Source of the DNA: Gordonia sp. OPL2
Lineage (GTDB): Bacteria; Actinomycetota; Actinomycetes; Mycobacteriales; Mycobacteriaceae
Direction of reading: 5' to 3'
Assembly (NCBI RefSeq): GCF_003797825.1
Contig: NZ_RKME01000041.1
Location: 1 to 39,786, forward strand
DNA length: 39,786 bases
In this document: in pieces, positions 16,333-23,653 of the stretch
Position numbering within the stretch: position 1 is the stretch's first letter
Layout of the letters: every line of letters begins with the position of its first letter
Made by a program: the position numbers and the translations under genes
The notes under the pieces: generated by a model
What the model saw: the letters and a program-made list of their open reading frames with translations, nothing else
Databases searched by the model: none
What the model was told of the DNA's origin: nothing

Positions 16333-16435
16333 TGCCCCTTTCGGTTCTTCCGGCGGTGCCGGCTCGCTTCTGACATCACCTACGATGCGGCGTGAACCTG
16401 GAGGGGGGATCGAGCGTTGCTGGGAGGTCGCTGGG

Positions 16436-16454
16436 GGCCGAAAAGCCTTCGGCC
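16436..16454 (-). terminator. Hairpin after the VOC gene
   Basis: On the minus strand GGCCGAA (16454-16448) pairs with TTCGGCC (16442-16436) across the 5-base loop GGCTT. It begins 4 bp after the VOC stop codon. There is no T-tract after the stem. The rest of 16333-16435 holds no other structure I can support. Confidence 0.6.
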
Positions 16455-16458
16455 ACGG

Positions 16459-16845
16459 TCAGCCGGTGACGTCGTGGTGAACGGCTTCGACGTTGTTGCC
16501 GTCGACGTCGCGAAGGAAGACGCCGTAGTAGCCGGGGTGATACTCGGGCCAGACGCGCGGCTCGTGGAGGATCGTCGCTCCCGCTGCCCGCGCAGCCGCG
16601 TACACATCGTCGACAGCGGCACGGGTCGGCGCGGTCAGTGCGAGATGGATCGGCCGGATGCCGGAGTCGACGAGCGGCCCGAGCCACAGGTGTGGGAATC
16701 CGTCGGGCCCGGACAGTCCGATGACCGCGCCGTCGTCCCGGTCGTAACGCATGGCCTCACGCACCCCGAGAGCGTCGAACACGTGACAGTAGAACTGCGC
16801 GGCGGCAGCCGGATCCGCGCATTGCAGCGCTACGTGATCCAGCAT
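16459..16845 (-). CDS. VOC-family (glyoxalase/bleomycin-resistance-like) protein
   Basis: 128 residues from the ATG at 16845, the usual single-VOC length. Two beta-alpha-beta-beta-beta units are visible. The first begins MLDHVALQCADPAAAAQFYC, with a metal-type His at position 4. The second begins IRPIHLALTAPTRAAVDDVY and ends FLRDVDGNNVEAVHH, with the typical D-P/D-G-N-x-x-E closing motif and its Glu ligand. Members include dioxygenases, isomerases and antibiotic-binding proteins; no specific role can be assigned. It follows the EamA gene on the same strand with a 10-bp gap, so the two are probably one transcript controlled by the ACCGATCGGT operators. Confidence 0.88.
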   Translation of the reverse strand: MLDHVALQCADPAAAAQFYCHVFDALGVREAMRYDRDDGAVIGLSGPDGFPHLWLGPLVDSGIRPIHLALTAPTRAAVDDVYAAARAAGATILHEPRVWPEYHPGYYGVFLRDVDGNNVEAVHHDVTG

Positions 16846-16855
16846 GGTGTCGAAC

Positions 16856-17824
16856 CTACCGCCCCACCGCCTCTCGCACCGGCGTATTCGCCGCACCGGC
16901 ACCGGTCGACGGTTGTTCCGAGCCGGACCAGTTCACCACCCACGTCGCCCCGATGGCCATTCCGAGACCGAGAGCGGTTGTCCACGTGAAGGGTTCGCCG
17001 TAGACCGCGGTTCCCCAGACGGCGGTGACCGGCGGCATCAGGAACATCAGGGAGTTCACGGAGGTGACGCCCACCCGTCGCAGGAGCGCCCAGTACAGGC
17101 CGTACCCGCCGACCGTCGACAGAACGGTCAGCCACGCGATGGCGATCCAGAATCCGCCCTGCATCGGCGGGACGGCGCTGCCGGCGACGACGGCCGCCGC
17201 GCTGAAGACGACCGCCGACGTCCCGCAGTGGATGGCCAGGGTGAGGATCGGTGGGATCACCACCGTGACGCGACGTTCCAGGAAGGTCGCCGTCACCAGA
17301 CTCGCCATGCCCAGCAGCGGAACCAGATACGCCCACCATGGCGCACTCGCTGTCGACGAGGTGGCATCGGTCCACGAGACGACCACGACACCGGCCGCGC
17401 CGACGAGCAGACCCCACCACTGTCGGCCGTGGGTGGCGGCACCGAGGATGGGGCCGGCGAGCGCCGCGACCACCAGGGGTTGCACGCCGTCGATCAGGGC
17501 GGTCGTCCCGGTGCTGACGCCCAACTCGATCGCCCAGTACACGGTGACTGTGTAGCCCGCCTGGGAGAGCGCGCCGACGATCGCCTGAATCGTCCACTGA
17601 CTGCGAGACATCCGCGGCATCGACCACCGACGCCACACCACGGCGACGACACCAGCGAGCACTGCGGCGATGACAAGGAAGCGCCACATCAGCACGGTGA
17701 GTATCGACGCATCCGACGCCCCGAGCTTGGCGCCGATGAATCCCGATGACCAGGACAGCACGAAGAGCACGGACAGCAGCGCCGTCATCCAACGGTCAGG
17801 TATACCGATCGGTGAAGTTCGCAT
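16856..17824 (-). CDS. EamA/DMT-family transporter
   Basis: 322 residues with ten hydrophobic segments in two EamA halves. The first half has LSWSSGFIGAKLGASD and IDGVQPLVVAAL; the second has SLVTATFLERR and NSLMFLMPPVTAVWGTAVYGE, the typical last-but-one segment. I chose the ATG at 17824: a -35 ATGACA (17860-17855), a 17-bp spacer and a -10 TAAAGT (17837-17832) end 7 nt before it, giving a leaderless message. An ATG at 17788 is an alternative that would leave both operators upstream. DMT proteins export amino acids, nucleosides or drugs; the substrate is unknown. It is divergent from a TetR gene, which probably represses it. Confidence 0.9.
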   Translation of the reverse strand: MRTSPIGIPDRWMTALLSVLFVLSWSSGFIGAKLGASDASILTVLMWRFLVIAAVLAGVVAVVWRRWSMPRMSRSQWTIQAIVGALSQAGYTVTVYWAIELGVSTGTTALIDGVQPLVVAALAGPILGAATHGRQWWGLLVGAAGVVVVSWTDATSSTASAPWWAYLVPLLGMASLVTATFLERRVTVVIPPILTLAIHCGTSAVVFSAAAVVAGSAVPPMQGGFWIAIAWLTVLSTVGGYGLYWALLRRVGVTSVNSLMFLMPPVTAVWGTAVYGEPFTWTTALGLGMAIGATWVVNWSGSEQPSTGAGAANTPVREAVGR

Positions 17825-17860
17825 GGTGGCGACTTTACCGATCGGTGTAGTCTTTGTCAT
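17804..17860. promoter_or_regulatory. Two ACCGATCGGT operators and overlapping divergent promoters
   Basis: The perfect 10-bp palindrome ACCGATCGGT occurs at 17804-17813 and 17837-17846, 33 bp apart, each preceded by TA. The second lies in the 17-bp spacer of the EamA promoter (-35 at 17860-17855, -10 at 17837-17832, minus strand) and just upstream of the TetR gene -10 TAGTCT (17848-17853). The first lies at codons 4-7 of the EamA gene. This is the expected pattern for an autoregulated TetR repressor. The shared PIG residues near the N-terminus of the longer EamA reading frame are simply the operators translated. Confidence 0.75.
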
Positions 17861-18466
17861 GTGAGTGCCACCGATCAGGGAAACGCCGACCATCTGGCCA
17901 GTGCGGTCGAATGGACGCCGAAGGCCAGGGTGATCCTCGATGCCGCATCCACGTTGTTCTACGAGCACGGCATCCATGCGGTCGGAGTGGAGACGATCGC
18001 GGCGCAGGCGGGTGTCACCAAACGCACGCTGTACGACCGCTTCGGGTCCAAAGAACAGCTGGTCGTCGAGTATCTGCGAGATCGTGATGATCGGTGGCGC
18101 GTGTTTCTGCAGGAAAGACTCGACGCCGCCGACGACGCACCCGAGCAGCAACTCATCGCGGTGTTCGACGCCAGTCGTGCGTGGGCCGCGGACCGCGGGC
18201 CCAAGGGCTGCAGCATGATCAACGCTCACGCCGAGATCAGTGACCCGACCCACCCGGCGTACGCGATCATCGTCGGACAGAAGCGATGGATGCTCGACCT
18301 GTTCATCGCGCTCGCCGACGACGCGGGCGTCGACAACACCGCGCTCGTCGGTGAACGTCTACTGCTGCTGCACGAGGGCGCACTGGTCACCGCCGGGATG
18401 GGGGTCACCGCGGACGCGTTCGACGTCGCGCGGGAGGTCGCGGTGGACGTGTTGCGCACGGCGTGA
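17861..18466 (+). CDS. TetR-family transcriptional regulator
   Basis: 201 residues from a GTG at 17861. No ribosome site is present and TAGTCT ends 7 nt before the GTG, so the message is probably leaderless. Residues about 20-65 are the TetR helix-turn-helix (AASTLFYEHGIHAVGVETIA, then GVTKRTLYDRFGSKEQLV). The rest is the helical ligand-binding domain; GPKGCSMINAHAEI is a feature of one TetR subgroup with a conserved Cys that often regulates exporters or oxidoreductases. It faces the EamA gene across two palindromic operators and very likely represses both genes until a transported compound binds. The ligand is unknown. Confidence 0.93.
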   Translation: MSATDQGNADHLASAVEWTPKARVILDAASTLFYEHGIHAVGVETIAAQAGVTKRTLYDRFGSKEQLVVEYLRDRDDRWRVFLQERLDAADDAPEQQLIAVFDASRAWAADRGPKGCSMINAHAEISDPTHPAYAIIVGQKRWMLDLFIALADDAGVDNTALVGERLLLLHEGALVTAGMGVTADAFDVAREVAVDVLRTA

Positions 18467-18490
18467 CCCCGTCACGGGGCGTGTCATCCT
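18467..18490 (+). promoter_or_regulatory. Small compound palindrome and -10 candidate before the second LysR gene
   Basis: CCCCG-TCA-CGGGG (18467-18479) starts directly after the TetR stop and overlaps GTGAC-CCC-GTCAC (18463-18475). A CATCCT -10-like box (18485-18490) ends 6 nt before the GTG at 18497. The palindrome may end the TetR transcript or bind the LysR protein; it is too short to decide. Confidence 0.35.
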
Positions 18491-18496
18491 GAACCG

Positions 18497-19387
18497 GTGG
18501 ATCTTGTCAGGCACCTCCGGTTCTTCGTCGCGGTCGCCGAGGAGGGACACTTCGGCGACGCGGCCGCTCGGCTGGCGATGACGCAGCCGCCGGTCTCCCA
18601 AGGCTTGCGGCGTCTCGAGGGCGAGCTCGGCATCCAGCTCATCCGGAGAACCTCCCGTGGCGCGGAACTCACCTCGGCGGGCCGCGAACTCCTGCCCCGC
18701 GCACGTCTTCTCGTCGACGACGCCACCCGCCTGACCGCGGAGGCGCGCCGTCTCGCCGAACGTGACGAAGCCCTGCGGTGGGGTGCGATACCCCACCTCG
18801 GCACCCATCTCACCGCTCTGTGCGCGCAACGGATATCCACCGGGACTCCCGCACAGGACATGGTCACCGACTCCGCCTCGGGACTGGTCGCCGCCGTCGT
18901 CGCCGGCACTCTGGACCTCGCGATCGTCGATCACCCCTGCGTGATCGGTGCGGTGACCGCCGATGCCGTCGTCCGCCTGCCTCGGTGGGTGGTCGTGCCC
19001 GCCGCACATCTCGCGGCCACCGCGCCACGACCGCGAATCCGCCACCTGGGTGACCTCACCGCGTGTCTGCCACCCCGAGCGTGGAACCCGCCCGCTCATG
19101 ACCAGCTTCTCGACGGGTTCCGGGAGCTCGGACTCGATCCGACTGTCCACCCGGTCGACTCGGAACCCGAACTCGTCGCCGCGGTGGCCGGCGGTTCGGC
19201 GTTCGGTCTGACAGTGCATCCGGCCTCCGTCCACGCGGTTCCGGGCATCCGGTGCGTGAACATGGCACCGGATCTGACGTCGCTGCGGCTGAGGGTGATC
19301 CACAAGAACTCGGAGCACGCGGAGACGGCTGCGGTCATCACCGCCGCATTGTGGAAGTACGCCGCACAGGCGGGCGACGATTCGTGA
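18497..19387 (+). CDS. LysR-family transcriptional regulator
   Basis: 296 residues from a GTG at 18497. Residues 3-65 form the LysR helix-turn-helix (LRFFVAVAEEGHFGDAAARL, then MTQPPVSQGLRRLEGELGIQ). The effector-binding domain is present but somewhat short and Ala/Val-rich. No ribosome site is seen and a possible -10 ends 6 nt before the start, so a leaderless mRNA is possible. The last codon overlaps the start of the serine hydrolase gene (GTGA, 19384-19387), so the two are made together. A LysR gene joined to a beta-lactamase-fold gene recalls AmpR/AmpC, but there the genes are divergent. Confidence 0.92.
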   Translation: MDLVRHLRFFVAVAEEGHFGDAAARLAMTQPPVSQGLRRLEGELGIQLIRRTSRGAELTSAGRELLPRARLLVDDATRLTAEARRLAERDEALRWGAIPHLGTHLTALCAQRISTGTPAQDMVTDSASGLVAAVVAGTLDLAIVDHPCVIGAVTADAVVRLPRWVVVPAAHLAATAPRPRIRHLGDLTACLPPRAWNPPAHDQLLDGFRELGLDPTVHPVDSEPELVAAVAGGSAFGLTVHPASVHAVPGIRCVNMAPDLTSLRLRVIHKNSEHAETAAVITAALWKYAAQAGDDS

Positions 19388-20292
19388 TCACCTCCGGGGG
19401 CGAGGATCTGGACCGTACGGTGCGCGCGCTGTTCGCCGACGCCGGATGCGCCGGATGGTTGCATGCCGTGTCGATGAGCCCTGCGGGACGCGACGTCGGA
19501 CTCGGGGCGGACACACCGGTGGTGATGGCGTCGGTCTACAAACTCCCCCTGGTGATCTCGCTGTGCCGCATGGCCGATCGCGGAGCGATCGACCTGACCG
19601 AGGCCGTCGTGGTCACCCCGGGACTGTGGAGTGCGGGCGCGACCGGCCTGGGCGCGCTCCGCGACCCGGTCCGCATGACGTGGCGCGACCTCGCGACATC
19701 GATGGTCACGGTGTCCGACAACGTCGCCGCCGACGTCATCCTGGACCGGGTCGGACTCGAACGGGTCCAGGCCGACCTCGCCCACCTGGGTCTTCGGCAC
19801 ACGCGGATCGTCGGCGGCATGGCGGAACTGCACGCACGCCTGCAGGCCGAGACCGGCACGAGCACCGTCGCCGAGGCCTTCGCGGTCCTCGGCGACAGCG
19901 ACGTCGACGATGCCGTTTCCGCCTACGACGCCGCCTACTCGAGTGCGTCCACACCGCGCGACTGCACGACGCTCCTCACCGGACTCTGGCGCGACGAGGT
20001 GGCCTCCCCCGAGTCCTGCGCCTTCATCCGGGACACGATGCGCGCCCAGGTGTTCACGTCACGCCTGGCGTCGGGGTTTCCGTTCCGCCACGTGACGGTT
20101 GCCGGCAAGACCGGGACCCTGGCGGCGATCCGCAACGAGGTGGGAGTCGTCGAGTTCCCCGACGAACATCCCGTCGCGGTCGCCGTGTTCACCAAGAGCG
20201 CACGCTCCGACCTGTCGCTTCCCGACGTCGACCGGACCATCGGGCGAGCGGCCCGCGCCGTGGTGACCGAGCTGCGCGTACCCGTCGACTGA
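19384..20292 (+). CDS. Beta-lactamase-fold serine hydrolase (class A-like, probably cytoplasmic)
   Basis: 302 residues from the GTG at 19384. The three active-site elements of penicillin-recognising enzymes are in order: S50-V-Y-K53, S111-D-N113 and K242-T-G244. No ExxLN motif holding the class A Glu166 is visible in the omega-loop area, so hydrolysis of beta-lactams is doubtful; it may be a D,D-peptidase, an esterase or an inactive sensor. There is no signal peptide, so the protein would stay in the cytoplasm unless exported by another route. It is translationally coupled to the LysR gene. A hairpin at 20326-20350 closes the pair. Confidence 0.85.
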   Translation: MITSGGEDLDRTVRALFADAGCAGWLHAVSMSPAGRDVGLGADTPVVMASVYKLPLVISLCRMADRGAIDLTEAVVVTPGLWSAGATGLGALRDPVRMTWRDLATSMVTVSDNVAADVILDRVGLERVQADLAHLGLRHTRIVGGMAELHARLQAETGTSTVAEAFAVLGDSDVDDAVSAYDAAYSSASTPRDCTTLLTGLWRDEVASPESCAFIRDTMRAQVFTSRLASGFPFRHVTVAGKTGTLAAIRNEVGVVEFPDEHPVAVAVFTKSARSDLSLPDVDRTIGRAARAVVTELRVPVD

Positions 20293-20325
20293 TGGCATCG
20301 GACGGCGTTTCGTGGCGCTCACCTG

Positions 20326-20350
20326 CCCCGATAGCACATCGCTATCGGGG
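20326..20350 (+). terminator. Hairpin after the serine hydrolase gene
   Basis: CCCCGATAGC (20326-20335) pairs perfectly with GCTATCGGGG (20341-20350) around ACATC. It lies 33 bp after the stop and is followed only by TT. Confidence 0.7.
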
Positions 20351-20367
20351 TTCACCGTGTCCCGACT

Positions 20368-20397
20368 TTGCCGGTCGACGCGGACACGCGGTTAGGT
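20368..20397 (+). promoter_or_regulatory. Promoter of the penicillin-binding lipoprotein gene
   Basis: TTGCCG (20368-20373), an 18-bp spacer and TTAGGT (20392-20397) form a reasonable vegetative promoter. The -10 ends 7 nt before the ATG at 20405, so transcription probably starts at the A of the start codon. Confidence 0.6.
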
Positions 20398-20404
20398 CCC
20401 TCCC

Positions 20405-22183
20405 ATGACGCGATGGCTCGGCGTGCTGGTGGCAGGTGTCCTGGCGATCTCCTCGGCGACCGGATGCCTCGCGCGATCCGACTCGCCCGGCGACGTCGTC
20501 AGCGGATTCGCCGACGCACTCTCCCGAGGTGACGTCGACAGTGCAGCCGATCGCACCACGGACCCCGCCTCCGCTCGTGCTGCGATCCGCGCGATGTTCG
20601 ACGGGATGGGCCGCCATGCGCGGCTGACCGCATCGGCGCAGATCGTCGACGACAAGAAGGTGACCGCGACGATCGATCAGGACTGGACCATCCGCAACGA
20701 CCGTCATCTTCGGTACGAGTCGACAGCCACGGTGAGCCAGGTCGATTCCACGTGGCGCGTCGAATGGCGGCCCACGGTCCTTCATCCGTCGCTCGCGACC
20801 GGTGAGACCCTGTCCTACAGCGACGACATGGACTACCGCACTCCCGTGCTCGACCGCACCGGCCGACCGCTGATGACCTGGCAGCCGGTGTCACAGATCC
20901 GCTTGCACCGTGACCATCTGGATTCGGCCGAGCGCTTGGCGGACATCCTCCGCGTCGTCGAACCGAGTATGAGCGGCACAGGGATCCGGCGGTCATTCGC
21001 GTCGAGTACCGAGGACTCCCAGACGGTCATCCGGTTGCGTCCCACGGACATGGCCAAGGTGCAGAACGCACTTCGTGGTCTCGACGGTGTTTCCACGTTG
21101 GAACAGGGTGCGCTGCTGAGCGCGACACGGGCCTTGCACTCCCCGGCCATGGCCGGACTCGAGGACGTCTGGCGTGATGCGATCACCCGTACCGCCGGAT
21201 GGTCGGTGAGCGTCGTCGACGAGAAGGGAACACCGACGGATCTGCTGAAACAGGTCTCCGCACAACCGACGTCGGCCATCAGAACCGGACTCGATCGCGA
21301 CATCCAGACGCAGGCCCAGCGTGCTGTCGACGCCGAACGACGTCCGGCGGTCATCGTGGCGCTCGCGCCGTCGACGGGTGAGATCGTCGCCGTCGCACAG
21401 AATCCGGCGGCGGACAGGTCCGGCGCGATCGCCTTGTCCGGACTCTATCCTCCGGGTTCGACATTCAAGACGATCACCACCGCGGCCGGTCTGGCGGACG
21501 GTGTGGTGTCGCCATCGTCGCGGGTCGCCTGCCCCGGACGCGCGAGAATCGAGGGCCGCACGATCCCGAACGAGGACGATTTCGATCTCGGCGTCGTGCC
21601 GTTGTCGTCGGCGTTCGCGCAGTCCTGCAACACGACGATGGGCGCGCTGGCCAACCGCCTGCCCGCCGACGCGCTGCCGTCCACGGCTCACGGGTTCGGC
21701 ATCGGTGTCGACTACGTGATCCCCGGTATCACGACCGTGACGGGACGAGTGCCGGTCGCGAACACCCCGGCGCTGCGGGTGGAGAACGGGATCGGGCAGG
21801 GCACGGTCGCCGTCAGTCCTTTCGGGCTGGCCGTTGCCGAGGCGAGCCTGGCTCGTGGAGAAACGGTGACCCCGGTGCTGCTGTCCGGCCGCCGGACGGT
21901 GGCCGACGCTCCACCGCGCCGTCTGCCCGACACGGTGGTCCGTGAGCTACGCGCGATGATGCGACAGACGGTCACCTCCGGGACCGCCACCGCGCTGCGC
22001 GACATCCCCGGTCTCGGCGGCAAGACCGGAACCGCCGAATACGGCGACAACCGCAATCCGCACGGCTGGTTCGCGGGGATCGTCGGGGATCTCGCCTTCG
22101 CGACGTTGGTGGTCGGCGGCGGGTCGTCGGAACCCGCCGTCGCCGCAACGGGGCGTTTCCTGCGCCCGCTGGCGCAGCGCTGA
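20405..22183 (+). CDS. Penicillin-binding lipoprotein (class B transpeptidase with NTF2-like domain)
   Basis: 592 residues from the ATG at 20405, which has no ribosome site and is probably leaderless. The signal peptide ends in the lipobox A-T-G-C (Cys21). Residues about 27-140 look like the MecA-type NTF2-like domain (SPGDVVSGFADALSRGDVDS), about 150-300 the linker/dimer domain, and about 310-590 the transpeptidase. The active-site motifs are S352-T-F-K355, S407-C-N409 and K540-T-G542, all intact. It resembles the mycobacterial penicillin-binding lipoprotein Rv2864c. It crosslinks peptidoglycan on the outer face of the membrane. The NTF2-like domain is shared with low-affinity PBPs of other bacteria, but beta-lactam affinity cannot be inferred here. 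Confidence 0.92.
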   Translation: MTRWLGVLVAGVLAISSATGCLARSDSPGDVVSGFADALSRGDVDSAADRTTDPASARAAIRAMFDGMGRHARLTASAQIVDDKKVTATIDQDWTIRNDRHLRYESTATVSQVDSTWRVEWRPTVLHPSLATGETLSYSDDMDYRTPVLDRTGRPLMTWQPVSQIRLHRDHLDSAERLADILRVVEPSMSGTGIRRSFASSTEDSQTVIRLRPTDMAKVQNALRGLDGVSTLEQGALLSATRALHSPAMAGLEDVWRDAITRTAGWSVSVVDEKGTPTDLLKQVSAQPTSAIRTGLDRDIQTQAQRAVDAERRPAVIVALAPSTGEIVAVAQNPAADRSGAIALSGLYPPGSTFKTITTAAGLADGVVSPSSRVACPGRARIEGRTIPNEDDFDLGVVPLSSAFAQSCNTTMGALANRLPADALPSTAHGFGIGVDYVIPGITTVTGRVPVANTPALRVENGIGQGTVAVSPFGLAVAEASLARGETVTPVLLSGRRTVADAPPRRLPDTVVRELRAMMRQTVTSGTATALRDIPGLGGKTGTAEYGDNRNPHGWFAGIVGDLAFATLVVGGGSSEPAVAATGRFLRPLAQR

Positions 22184-22297
22184 CGTTCGCAGCCCCTTCG
22201 CCCGGACCGGCCTGAACTGTCGGACCCGTCCCCTACTCTGTGGCTGTCGGGTGGGCGAGGACGGCCACCCCGGTTCACCACCTGGGAAGGAGACCTC

Positions 22298-23155
22298 ATG
22301 TCCGACAATGGTTTCGACAGTCATTCCGAGGGCGGTTCCGACGGCGGTTCCGATCATGGCGCCGACCTGGATGTCGACGCCATGATCGACGATGCGTGGC
22401 TGGCCTTCACCGCCGACCTGGGCCGTCGGCTGGCCGCCATGGACATCGGCGACGAGGTCGAGGTCGCGCAGTCTCGCGAGTTCCCGGAGGGACCGCACGG
22501 GGTCATCCGGTTCGTTGTCACCCCCAGCGGTCGCGTCCGGGCGATGATCGACTCCTCCGACCTTCACACGACTCCCGAATACCACCGCGAGCAGGCCGGT
22601 GATCTGCTCCACGGCGGGTGGCGGCAGTCCGGTGGCACCGCGTTCGTCCACGAGGTCGGGCGCACCGGCATCCCCCTGCTGGCCACCGTGGCGGTCCGAG
22701 CGCTCCGCGACATCTGGGAGGTCATCCATCCCGCCTTCCTGGAGATCGCCACGGACGCGATGCCGGCCGAGCCGGTGATCGAGGTCGACACGACACCAGT
22801 CGAGGCCCCCACCGACGCGGACGAGCATGTCTGCGAGAGCGATTCGCTCCCCGCCGGCATGCAGTACATCATCGATCTGGACAAGGAGAACTGTCTGATG
22901 CCGACCACGATCGCCCGGTTGTGCCGATACGACGTCGGCGTCCTGACCGGATACCTCGAGGTCTGTGAACGCGAACTGCGCGAGTGGCGGGTCAACGCCC
23001 GGACCGTGCGGGCACAGGGAGCCGAGCGCGAGGACATCGAACTGTGCGACGGCGAGGCCGCGTTCTGGCGACGTTTCGCCACGCTGCTGCGGGTCGCCGT
23101 GCGCATCGCCGAGCAGACGGGCTCGGCCGATCAGGGGAGTCCCGTTCTCAAGTGA
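22298..23155 (+). CDS. TY-Chap-like protein, short form
   Basis: 285 residues from the ATG at 22298 with a strong GGAAGGAG site; TACTCT (22234-22239) is a candidate -10. After an acidic Gly/Ser/Asp-rich N-terminus, residues about 30-150 are the domain shared with the protein at 3436-4680 (WLAFTADLGRRLAAM; VHEVGRTGIPLL; LRDIWEVI). An acidic linker replaces the central chaperone-like domain of the longer protein. The C-terminal helical domain is again shared (LPAGMQYIIDLDKEN, then LTGYLEVCERELREW). Its stop overlaps the GTG of the nucleotidase-like gene, so the two are coupled. TY-Chap proteins are thought to be adaptor or chaperone-like; the partner here is unknown. Confidence 0.65.
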   Translation: MSDNGFDSHSEGGSDGGSDHGADLDVDAMIDDAWLAFTADLGRRLAAMDIGDEVEVAQSREFPEGPHGVIRFVVTPSGRVRAMIDSSDLHTTPEYHREQAGDLLHGGWRQSGGTAFVHEVGRTGIPLLATVAVRALRDIWEVIHPAFLEIATDAMPAEPVIEVDTTPVEAPTDADEHVCESDSLPAGMQYIIDLDKENCLMPTTIARLCRYDVGVLTGYLEVCERELREWRVNARTVRAQGAEREDIELCDGEAAFWRRFATLLRVAVRIAEQTGSADQGSPVLK

Positions 23156-23628
23156 GACAACACCCGCCGAAGAAGATCCTCTACGTGGACCTCGACAACA
23201 CCCTCGTCGACTTCCAGTCCGGCATCGACCGGCTGAGCGCGGCCGACCGATCCACCTACCGCGGTCACTACGATGACGCACCCGGCATTTTCGGTCTGAT
23301 GGATCCGCTGCCGGGTGCGGTCGAGTCGTTCGCCGAGCTCACCGGACTGTTCGACACCTACATCCTGTCCACCGCGCCCTGGGACAACCCGAGCGCCTGG
23401 ACCGACAAGCTGTTGTGGGTGAAGCGTCACATCGGTGCCGAGCCCGGCAGTCCCGCCTACAAGCGCCTGATCCTGTCGCACCACAAGAACCTGAACAACG
23501 GTGCGTTCATCATCGACGATCGAGACAAGCGCGGGGTCAAGGAGTTCATCGGCACACACATCCATTTCGGCCGGCCGGGGTTGACGACCTGGGCCGAGGT
23601 CATGGACCACATGCGGCCGCTGGCGTGA
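23152..23628 (+). CDS. 5'(3')-deoxyribonucleotidase-like HAD phosphatase
   Basis: 158 residues from a GTG at 23152 that overlaps the preceding stop (GTGA). It has the HAD motifs of the NT5C group: motif I YVDLDNTLVDF (nucleophile and acid Asp), motif II ILSTAPWDNP, a Lys in the WVKRHIG segment and motif IV IIDDRDKRG. The NT5C hallmark is the STAPWDNPSAW to K-x-x-W-V run, present here. Such enzymes dephosphorylate deoxynucleoside monophosphates; some bacterial members are uncharacterised. At 158 residues it is slightly short, with a reduced cap. Coupling to a TY-Chap-like protein suggests they may form a complex. Confidence 0.88.
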   Translation: MRQHPPKKILYVDLDNTLVDFQSGIDRLSAADRSTYRGHYDDAPGIFGLMDPLPGAVESFAELTGLFDTYILSTAPWDNPSAWTDKLLWVKRHIGAEPGSPAYKRLILSHHKNLNNGAFIIDDRDKRGVKEFIGTHIHFGRPGLTTWAEVMDHMRPLA

Positions 23629-23653
23629 GGTGCGGCAGGCAGTCAGTTCACCG

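Noticed and set aside
15263..16373. Two frames on opposite strands that both start MNPAP at the 16154-16190 hairpin
   Set aside because: Both are products of the perfect palindrome, which places an ATG symmetrically on each strand.
19384..20292. True class A beta-lactamase giving resistance
   Set aside because: No ExxLN motif and no signal peptide; the fold is shared with peptidases and esterases.
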